Source: Candidatus Gastranaerophilales bacterium
Lineage (GTDB): Bacteria > Cyanobacteriota > Vampirovibrionia > Gastranaerophilales > Gastranaerophilaceae
DNA: 35,827 nucleotides
Assembly (NCBI GenBank): GCA_944323405.1
Contig: CALUSJ010000013.1
Span: 1-35,827 of the forward strand
Reading direction: 5' to 3'
Position 1 is the stretch's first letter. Each line of letters opens with the position of its first letter. The translations under genes were made by a program, and so were the position numbers. Below, piece by piece: positions 1-5,993 of the stretch. The notes under the pieces are model-generated. The model worked only from the letters and a program-made list of their open reading frames with translations. It made no database searches and was not told where the DNA came from.

Positions 1-14
1 TCTCTGTTTGTCAT
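1..14 (-). CDS. start of a gene running off the left edge, probably 2-oxoacid:ferredoxin oxidoreductase alpha subunit
   Basis: Only the first codons are inside the window: ATG at 14-12 followed by codons for T-N-R. A Shine-Dalgarno GGAG (minus strand, 23-20) sits 5 nt upstream, which supports a real start. The preceding gene on the same strand (120-329) is a delta-type ferredoxin subunit. In anaerobes that subunit is commonly followed by the alpha subunit, whose N-terminus often begins with a short basic stretch like this. The product assignment is inference from context; only the start signal is seen. Confidence 0.45.
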
Positions 15-36
15 TTTATCTCCAGTGGTTTGGTTA

Positions 37-102
37 GTTAATAAGTAAATTGGTTAATAAGTTAATAAGTATTTAAACAGACTTATTTACTTATTAACTT
101 AT
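37..102. repeat. direct repeats and 15-bp inverted repeat inside the oxidoreductase operon
   Basis: The unit GTTAATAAGTA occurs at 37-47 and 61-71, with a partial copy at 53-60. The stretch 57-71 (ATAAGTTAATAAGTA) is perfectly inverted at 88-102, giving a 15-bp stem and a 16-nt loop. It fills the 105-nt gap between the ferredoxin stop and the next start codon. No T-run follows on either strand, so it is not a typical terminator. An mRNA processing or stability hairpin, or remnants of an AT-rich repeat family, are both possible. Confidence 0.7.
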
Positions 103-119
103 CTCTTATTCACTTTACC

Positions 120-329
120 TTATCTCCATACTTCCGTAATTGCCATATCCGGGCATCTTTTGGCGCACATGGCGCATCCGATGCACTCATTTTTCTCATC
201 AACAAACTCAACCATATAATCTCCGAGTCTGTTAGTCTTGTCACTTTTCTTTATTAGTCCCTTAGGACAGGTTGTCGTACATATATAACACGACTTGCAA
301 CGATTTTGGTCTATAACTATCTTTCCCAT
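120..329 (-). CDS. 2x[4Fe-4S] ferredoxin, delta-type subunit of a 2-oxoacid oxidoreductase
   Basis: This 69-aa protein has two classical cluster motifs: CKSCYICTTTCPKG near residues 11-24 and CIGCAMCAKRCP near residues 49-60. Each supplies three cysteines plus a fourth Cys-Pro to the partner cluster. Size and sequence fit KorD/VorD/PorD delta subunits, which pass electrons from oxidative decarboxylation of 2-oxoacids to soluble ferredoxin in the cytoplasm. The ATG at 329 has an AGGAG (minus, 339-335) upstream, and an extended -10 (TGCTATAAT) lies at 362-354. The same-strand gene starting at 14 is probably the next subunit. It could instead be a free bacterial ferredoxin, but the operon position favours the subunit role. 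Confidence 0.85.
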   Translation of the reverse strand: MGKIVIDQNRCKSCYICTTTCPKGLIKKSDKTNRLGDYMVEFVDEKNECIGCAMCAKRCPDMAITEVWR

Positions 330-353
330 ACTAACTCCTGTGTCTAATAAAAG

Positions 354-362
354 ATTATAGCA
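354..362 (-). promoter_or_regulatory. extended -10 promoter of the ferredoxin operon
   Basis: The minus strand reads TGCTATAAT, a perfect extended -10 (TG-N-TATAAT), about 25 nt before the ATG. No convincing -35 is seen, which is usual for extended -10 promoters. The HLR1-like site at 385-402 lies just upstream of where the -35 region would be. Confidence 0.55.
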
Positions 363-384
363 CTAACAATATTTTCAGGCCCAT

Positions 385-402
385 ATTGTAAAGATTTGTA
401 AC
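385..402 (-). promoter_or_regulatory. HLR1-like (RpaB-type) direct-repeat operator, site A
   Basis: The minus strand reads GTTACAAA-TC-TTTACAAT. This matches every position of the cyanobacterial HLR1 consensus (G/T)TTACA(T/A)(T/A)-N2-(G/T)TTACA(T/A)(T/A), the site bound by the OmpR-family response regulator RpaB. The repeats have a 10-bp pitch. It lies between the divergent ferredoxin and flagellin genes, with its centre about 70 bp upstream of the predicted flagellin transcription start. RpaB binding is inferred; the sequence match is direct. Confidence 0.6.
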
Positions 403-428
403 AATTTTCAAAAAAAGTGTTATTAATT

Positions 429-457
429 TTGAAAGTGTGGAATTAAAAAAGTATAGG
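429..457 (+). promoter_or_regulatory. sigma70-type promoter of the flagellin gene
   Basis: TTGAAA (429-434) and TATAGG (452-457) are separated by exactly 17 nt. This predicts a start near 464 and a leader of about 45 nt, with AAAGGAG (496-502) 7 nt before the ATG. No sigma28 flagellar promoter (TAAA-N15-GCCGATAA type) is visible. Confidence 0.5.
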
Positions 458-509
458 ACAAATGCAAGGACGCATTCGTAGGATGTGATCGCCAGAAAGG
501 AGTAAAAAA

Positions 510-1400
510 ATGGCACTAACAATCAACACAAACATTTCATCCCTCATCGTTCAGTCAAACTTGACAAAGGCAACAAGCTCTTTGAACGACGCAATCGAAA
601 GAATGACCACTGGTTACAAGATTAACCACGCAGCAGACAACGCAGCAGGTTATTCAATTGCAACAAACTGGGAAACTCAATTGGGTTCTCTTGATGTAGC
701 AGCAGACAACGCAGCAACAGGTGCTGATATGTTGACTACATTAGAAGACACTTATGCTCTTGTATCTTCTCACTTGCAACGTGTAAGAGACTTGACTGAG
801 CAGGCCGCAAACGGAACTTACGGTTCGGACTCATTAAAAGCTATTCAATCAGAAATCACAGCAAGACTTGAAGAAATTGACCGTATTGCTGCAAACTGTG
901 AATTTAACGGTTTGAATATGATGGACGGCTCAATGGGTACAATTGCACTTCAAGTAGGTTTATATAGTGATGCTTCCAGCCAAATTGAATTAGATGAATC
1001 TTTATTTAAAGAAGGTGATGTAGAGTCATTATTCCAGAATTATGCAACAGTTCCCGGCGGTGATAACTCGCTTGAAGGTATCGCAAAAGCATGTTCAGGT
1101 TATGACGGAACTAATATTACAGGCGGGCAATCAGCAATGCTTGATGAAATCGACAAAGTAATTAACGAAATTTCAGCACGTACTACTACATTAGGTTCTG
1201 CTCAAAACCGTATTGAATCTGCAATTGAATCAATTGGTGTTCAGTCTGAAAACATTACATCATCTCTGTCAACCTTGAGAGATGCAGATGTTGCGGAAGA
1301 ATCTTCGAACTACATAAAAGCACAGATTTTACAACAGGCTTCTGCTACATTACTTGCAACTGCAAACCAAACCCCAAGTATTGCATTGAATCTGTTATAA
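510..1400 (+). CDS. fliC: flagellin, short form without variable outer domains
   Basis: This 296-aa protein carries the two conserved flagellin ends. The N-terminal D0/D1 region (about 1-140) starts ALTINTNISSL and contains ERMTTGYKINHAADNAAG. The C-terminal D1/D0 region (about 205-296) contains STLRDADVAEESSNYIKAQ and ends in ALNLL. The middle is only about 65 residues, so D2/D3 are essentially absent, as in other short flagellins. The product polymerises into the flagellar filament after export. The gene stands alone, with no fliD, fliS or other flagellar gene in the window. Asn codons are strikingly often AAC early in the gene, unlike the AT-ending codons around it, suggesting high expression. 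The SD is strong and a terminator follows at once. Confidence 0.95.
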   Translation: MALTINTNISSLIVQSNLTKATSSLNDAIERMTTGYKINHAADNAAGYSIATNWETQLGSLDVAADNAATGADMLTTLEDTYALVSSHLQRVRDLTEQAANGTYGSDSLKAIQSEITARLEEIDRIAANCEFNGLNMMDGSMGTIALQVGLYSDASSQIELDESLFKEGDVESLFQNYATVPGGDNSLEGIAKACSGYDGTNITGGQSAMLDEIDKVINEISARTTTLGSAQNRIESAIESIGVQSENITSSLSTLRDADVAEESSNYIKAQILQQASATLLATANQTPSIALNLL

Positions 1401-1426
1401 TTTTGAGGGGATATATTTACCCTGTG

Positions 1427-1456
1427 AAAAGCAAGGACTCCCTAGTCCTTGCTTTT
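1427..1456. terminator. bidirectional terminator shared by flagellin and larE
   Basis: A 13-bp perfect stem (AAAAGCAAGGACT, 1427-1439, with its complement at 1444-1456) encloses a 4-nt loop. Arm ends of A4 and T4 make it work on both strands. The larE stop codon (minus, 1444-1442) lies at the loop edge, so the last codons of larE form one arm. Confidence 0.85.
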
Positions 1457-2236
1457 GTGTGGGTTTAAATCCATACTTCCTTGTCTTAAACCTTCTAAGT
1501 CTAGTGTTAAGTACTTTATTCCCAAATTCTTAAGTCCAGATATTAAATTTCTGTTTTCTATAAAATTTTTAAATTCTGTTTGGGGAATCTCTATTCTGGC
1601 AATATCATTATGCAAACGCAAACGAATATCATTAAACCCTGCTTTTTTTAAGATTAATTCTCCGGCTTCTACTATTTTTAAATTCTCATTACTAAGCATT
1701 GTATTATAGGGAAATCTTGTTGCAAGGCAAGGTGTAGAGGGTCTATCAGCATTTGGTAAATTATATTGCTTAGCATATTCTTTTATTTCTTTCTTTGTTA
1801 TTTTATATTTTGCAAACGGAGAAATAATTTCCAATTCTCTTAGTGCTCTCAAACCTGGACGAAATGTCTGTAAATCATCGAAATTTGTACCATCTATTAT
1901 AATTTTTCTCGGAAATTTATTGCGAATAATTGAAAACATTATTTTTTTACATTGATAGCATCTTTCAGGGGTATTATTAACTATCGAATCATTTTCTAGC
2001 GGATTAAATTCAATAATTTCTTGGTTTACATTATATTTTTTGCAAAACTCTTTAGTTAAATTAATTTCATCCTGAGTTTGAAAGATTGATTTAAAAGTAT
2101 AGGCTGCAATATTATAGTTTTTGCATAAATAAAGCAGTAAAGAACTATCCACGCCTCCAGAAAAAGCAATTCCTAAATCGTTCTCACTCAATTCCTTTAA
2201 ATAATTTTTTAAGAGAATAAATTTTTCTTTAGACAA
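1442..2236 (-). CDS. larE: LarE-type ATP-dependent sacrificial sulfur transferase
   Basis: This 264-aa protein is close to the usual LarE length. A PP-loop ATP pyrophosphatase motif SGGVDSS is at residues 26-32. The LarE signature cysteines are C93 and C96 (ERCYQCK) and C170 (TPCLATR). LarE adenylates the nickel-pincer precursor and inserts sulfur, either from its own cysteine or through a [4Fe-4S] cluster when three cysteines are present, as here. No larA, larB or larC is in the window, so the substrate is uncertain. The start is TTG at 2236 with AAAGGA about 13 nt upstream; no closer ATG exists in frame. It follows recJ by 32 nt on the same strand and probably shares its transcript. Confidence 0.8.
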   Translation of the reverse strand: MSKEKFILLKNYLKELSENDLGIAFSGGVDSSLLLYLCKNYNIAAYTFKSIFQTQDEINLTKEFCKKYNVNQEIIEFNPLENDSIVNNTPERCYQCKKIMFSIIRNKFPRKIIIDGTNFDDLQTFRPGLRALRELEIISPFAKYKITKKEIKEYAKQYNLPNADRPSTPCLATRFPYNTMLSNENLKIVEAGELILKKAGFNDIRLRLHNDIARIEIPQTEFKNFIENRNLISGLKNLGIKYLTLDLEGLRQGSMDLNPHKSKD

Positions 2237-2268
2237 AACAAATATTAAATCCTTTCGATAACAAAAAA

Positions 2269-4608
2269 CTATAAATCAATTGTCATGAATTTATTCTTAT
2301 AATCATTTACAGTATTCAATAATTCTACAAATTCAGCATATTTTGTTGTATGAAGAATTTTAGAGAGTTCGACAGCTGCAAGAAACTCTATTTTAAAACT
2401 ATCTTCTAAGCGTTCTTTAATTTTAATCATGCCGGCATCTTCAAACATTTCAAGCATTGTCTCAACTATAGGTTCTGTTATGCCAAGGCCTGCTGCGCTT
2501 TTTGAGAGATTAAAGTTTCCACCATAAGTGTTACAAGCATATTTAATCATCCCAAAAAATGTCTTTAAGATTGCCTCTTCATTATATTTTCCCCTCTGAT
2601 AGTTCATATAATGAATAGCATCAGGAGCAACTGTCGTCATAATATTTTGCATAATTTCGTCGTCAGCAGGATAATCAAAGAACATCAGCGCATTTGCTTT
2701 TTGAGCATGATTTCTGTCTATAATATGCTTTGTTATATCTTCAAATGGCTTAAGAGCCTCTTTTATCCCTCTATCCTCTGCAAAAACTGAAATTGCGAGC
2801 TTAGAATTCTTGATATAATCGTTTACCTGTCTTAAGATATTAGTTTTCTTTCTGTGATCGTAAATCTTAATTTTGGAGGCTTCTTCCTCTTTTAGAGCGT
2901 CTGAGTGTACATCTTTAAGAATTAATTGGACAGAAGTTACTCCGTTAAAAGTATTTAATTGCGGGGCAAATGCAATATCAATCTTATCCCCGCTGATTAG
3001 AGGAATATCTCCTCTTGACCACCAGACACAGTCTATTGTACCATTTGGAGTTTCTACGATTAACTTCAAATGCTCTTTTGTCGAGCCCATTAATTTCTTT
3101 TCTTTTAAAGTCAGATTGTTGACAACAAAAGCTGGTGATGGATTAGAAGCTCCGAACGGCTCAAGTTTTGAGATTTCTTCCACAAGAGATATGTCCACAT
3201 CATCAATTGAGAGCTCCATATCAATATCAAGAGAAGGCGTGAGTTTTTGCCCGTTCAACATCTCATCAACTGTTTTATTTAAAGCTTTCTTCACTGTCTC
3301 AAACGAAGCTTTCTCTTCAGAGAATGCAAATCCAGCCGCAAGCTGGTGTCCGCCAAATCCGTCTAAATATTCGGAAATATTAGAAATTATATCGTATAGA
3401 TTAAGTTCTTTTACTCCTCTTGCTGAGCAGCGAAAAGTTTTTGTTTCTTCTGAATAATTCATAATAAAAGTCGGTTTATAATATTTTTCGACAAATTTGG
3501 AAGCTACAATCCCTATAATTCCAACATGCCAGTCTTTTGAGAATAAAACAATCGCATTATCACGGCTGTTTGAAGCCTTCCACATGTCATCAGCCTGCGC
3601 AAAAGTTTCGGAACACATTTCCTGTCGGAGTTTGTTGAAATTTTCAAGTGAAATAATTGCCATTTCGATTTCTTGCCTGTTTTCGGAAATCATAACTTTT
3701 ATTGCGTTATCAACTGTATCAATACGGCCGGAAGCATTAATTCTCGGTGCAATCGTGAACGCTACCTGTTCAGCGGTTAAACCGTTATCAACCCCGACAC
3801 CCGCAACATCTAACATCCGCTTTAGTCCGTAATGTTTGCCGGCTGCAATATACTCCAGCCCTTTTGTTACATAATACCTGTTTTCACCGATTAAAGGCAC
3901 AATATCAGCAATTGTACCCACTGTTACATATGGAAGCAGTTCTTTTGTAAAACTAAGTTTATCATATTTTTCAAGAACTGCTTGTGCAACTTTAAATGCA
4001 ACCCCTACTCCTGCAAGAGAAGTTAGATACTCAATCTGCAGCGGAGTAAGTTTTTCATCCAATGCATTCATTGCCTTGGGGTTAATTATGGCATAAGCAT
4101 CAGGAAGCTCCTCTGGTGCTTCGTGGTGGTCTGTTATAATAACATCACGACCAAAACTCTTAATGAACTTAACTTCTTCAACACTGCTTATACCGTTATC
4201 GACTGTTATTATTAATTTAGGTTTCTTTTTGGTTAAAATTTGTACAAGTGCTTTTGTATTAAGCCCGTGTCCTTCTGATTCTCTATCTGGAATATAATAA
4301 TCAACATTTGCACCTAAGTAAGCAAAAGTTTTCATGAGAACAGAAGTTGAAGTTACTCCGTCGGCATCAAAATCGCCATATATTAAGATATTTTCTTTTT
4401 CATCGATAGCTTTTTTTATACGCTCAGCGGCTTTTGGCATATCACAAAATGCGTTAGGGTGCATCAAGGTAATCTCAAGCGGATTTAAGAAATCCCGCCT
4501 AGCTTCTTCTCCTGTTATGCCCCTAACTTCCAGTAATCTATCTATTATAGAACCTTTAGAAATTCCGTCCTTAGCTTCAATATGCCATTCTTTCTTAGTT
4601 ATTCCCAT
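2269..4608 (-). CDS. recJ: single-stranded-DNA-specific 5'-3' exonuclease RecJ
   Basis: This 779-aa member of the DHH phosphoesterase family has DFDADG at 79-84, VDNG at 136-139 and TDHH at 159-162, all metal-binding. The NASGRID motif and a DHHA1 domain with GFGGHQLAAGF follow. An OB-like segment (about 450-560) and a C-terminal extension of about 200 residues make it longer than the E. coli enzyme and like the Bacillus form. It degrades 5' ends in recombination and base-excision repair. The ATG at 4608 is preceded by AAGGG about 6 nt upstream. It lies between ctpA (53 nt upstream) and larE. Confidence 0.93.
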   Translation of the reverse strand: MGITKKEWHIEAKDGISKGSIIDRLLEVRGITGEEARRDFLNPLEITLMHPNAFCDMPKAAERIKKAIDEKENILIYGDFDADGVTSTSVLMKTFAYLGANVDYYIPDRESEGHGLNTKALVQILTKKKPKLIITVDNGISSVEEVKFIKSFGRDVIITDHHEAPEELPDAYAIINPKAMNALDEKLTPLQIEYLTSLAGVGVAFKVAQAVLEKYDKLSFTKELLPYVTVGTIADIVPLIGENRYYVTKGLEYIAAGKHYGLKRMLDVAGVGVDNGLTAEQVAFTIAPRINASGRIDTVDNAIKVMISENRQEIEMAIISLENFNKLRQEMCSETFAQADDMWKASNSRDNAIVLFSKDWHVGIIGIVASKFVEKYYKPTFIMNYSEETKTFRCSARGVKELNLYDIISNISEYLDGFGGHQLAAGFAFSEEKASFETVKKALNKTVDEMLNGQKLTPSLDIDMELSIDDVDISLVEEISKLEPFGASNPSPAFVVNNLTLKEKKLMGSTKEHLKLIVETPNGTIDCVWWSRGDIPLISGDKIDIAFAPQLNTFNGVTSVQLILKDVHSDALKEEEASKIKIYDHRKKTNILRQVNDYIKNSKLAISVFAEDRGIKEALKPFEDITKHIIDRNHAQKANALMFFDYPADDEIMQNIMTTVAPDAIHYMNYQRGKYNEEAILKTFFGMIKYACNTYGGNFNLSKSAAGLGITEPIVETMLEMFEDAGMIKIKERLEDSFKIEFLAAVELSKILHTTKYAEFVELLNTVNDYKNKFMTIDL

Positions 4609-4661
4609 TTATGCCCTTTTCGTTCACCTCAAGAAATTCAAGCCCGAGATGGTTCTCACTC

Positions 4662-5855
4662 CTACCCTTTGACAAGGCAGGTCATTTTTTCTAATATTTC
4701 AATCGCTTTTTCTAATTGAACGTCTTTTTTAGCTTCGACATTCTCCTTAGTTAATTCTACCATAACATCAGGAGTTATGCCTTTTTTATTTATATCAGTT
4801 CCAGACGGGGTTAAATATCTCTGTATCGTAATATTCATGCCCGCTTCGTCAGGGAGTTTATTTATTTCTTGAACGAGTCCTTTCCCGAAAGACTGCTCAC
4901 CTACAATTGTAGCACGGTGATTGTCTTTTAATGCACCACTTAGTATTTCGCTAGCAGAAGCAGAGCCTTTATTAATTAATACAACAATCGGTTTGTCTGT
5001 AACCTGCTGATAACGTGCACGGGTTGTTGTTTTGTAGCTGTCACGGTCGACAGTACTTACTATAACTCCGCCTCTAAGAAGCATATCAGAAATGTAAATA
5101 GCATTGGTCAAAAGCCCTCCGGGGTTTGAGCGAAGGTCTATTATGAATCCTTTCATTCCGCTTGAATTATTAAGTATTGATTCAATCTCTCCCGCAGCGT
5201 TCTTGCTGATAAATGAACTTAACCTTATATATTGAATATCGTTAGGAATTTTTGTTGTTTCAAACGGCGGTTTGCAGGAAACTGATTTAACTTCAATTTC
5301 GTCTCTTACAACACTGTAGAGCTTATTAGGAACTCCTTTTCGCTGGATTAAAAGAGTTACAGTGGTCCCTTTTTCGCCTCTGATTTTATCAGCTGCCGCA
5401 TCTATATTAATCCCTTTTGTGCTCTCTCCGTTGATTTCAAGTATTCTATCGTCTGCAAGAAGTCCTGCTTTTTCAGCCGGAGAGTCTTCTAATGGCGCAA
5501 TAATAACAAGCTCTCCGTCTCTTAGACCGATTTGCGTTCCAATACCCTTTAAAGAGCCCTTAATTGATTCTGTTTCTTCATTGAATTCTTTCGGATCCAA
5601 AAATCTTGTGTATGGGTCATTAAGACTGGATAACATAGTCTCTATTGCGACATAAGCATCCTCTTTGGTTTTAAGCTTGTTTTCGTATCTATAACGCCAT
5701 TTACTCCAATCTTGTGAATTGTTGGTCGGGTCATAATATTTTTTATTGACGATTTTCCACACATCATCATATAATTCGGCAGGGGTAGCGGCAAAAGCTG
5801 TTCCTGTTCCGATTATTACAGCGGTCATTATTAATAAACTTGCTAATTTTTTCAT
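4662..5855 (-). CDS. ctpA: carboxyl-terminal processing protease (S41, CtpA family)
   Basis: This 397-aa protein has an N-terminal signal peptide (KKLASLLIM...TAFA, cleavage near residue 22), so it acts outside the cytoplasmic membrane. A PDZ domain spans about 95-180 and the S41 catalytic domain follows. The dyad is S300 (in KGSASASEI) and K325 (SFGKG), the same 25-residue spacing as in known Ctp/Prc enzymes, with Q329 as the helper residue. These proteases trim C-termini of envelope proteins; in phototrophic Cyanobacteria CtpA matures the photosystem II D1 protein, a role unlikely here. The start is well supported by AGGAGG 12 nt upstream. Confidence 0.93.
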   Translation of the reverse strand: MKKLASLLIMTAVIIGTGTAFAATPAELYDDVWKIVNKKYYDPTNNSQDWSKWRYRYENKLKTKEDAYVAIETMLSSLNDPYTRFLDPKEFNEETESIKGSLKGIGTQIGLRDGELVIIAPLEDSPAEKAGLLADDRILEINGESTKGINIDAAADKIRGEKGTTVTLLIQRKGVPNKLYSVVRDEIEVKSVSCKPPFETTKIPNDIQYIRLSSFISKNAAGEIESILNNSSGMKGFIIDLRSNPGGLLTNAIYISDMLLRGGVIVSTVDRDSYKTTTRARYQQVTDKPIVVLINKGSASASEILSGALKDNHRATIVGEQSFGKGLVQEINKLPDEAGMNITIQRYLTPSGTDINKKGITPDVMVELTKENVEAKKDVQLEKAIEILEKMTCLVKG

Positions 5856-5894
5856 ATAATACTCTTCCTCCTAAGTCCAAAAAGCACTCTCTAT

Positions 5895-5900
5895 ATTATA
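5895..5900 (-). promoter_or_regulatory. -10 element upstream of ctpA
   Basis: The minus strand reads TGTAGTATAATA around this hexamer, with TATAAT about 40 nt before the ctpA ATG. The same 12 nt recur in front of dapA (25165-25170). No good -35 at 16-18 nt was found; TTGAAA occurs at a 20-nt spacing. Confidence 0.45.
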
Positions 5901-5948
5901 CTACACAATTTCTTTTTTAATTTCAAATTTTTTTATTTAAATCATAAA

Positions 5949-5972
5949 ACCGGCTTGCGGTTGCAAGCCGGT
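5949..5972 (-). terminator. terminator of the EF-hand protein gene
   Basis: A 10-bp GC-rich stem (ACCGGCTTGC, 5949-5958, with its complement at 5963-5972) has a 4-nt loop. On the minus strand it is followed by TTTTATG, 20 nt after the stop codon of the gene at 5994-8594. Confidence 0.85.
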
Positions 5973-5993
5973 CTATTTAAAATTAATATATTA

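Noticed and set aside
37-102. CRISPR array
   Set aside because: Repeats are short, AT-only, not evenly spaced, and there are no cas genes.
385-402. WalR (YycF) box instead of HLR1
   Set aside because: The WalR consensus has a 5-nt gap and 11-bp pitch; all three sites have a 10-bp pitch and fit HLR1 fully. A WalR/RpaB-like regulator could still be the protein.
2873-3832. Plus-strand open frames inside recJ
   Set aside because: They are shadows of recJ, with low-complexity Ser/Ile composition and no start signals.
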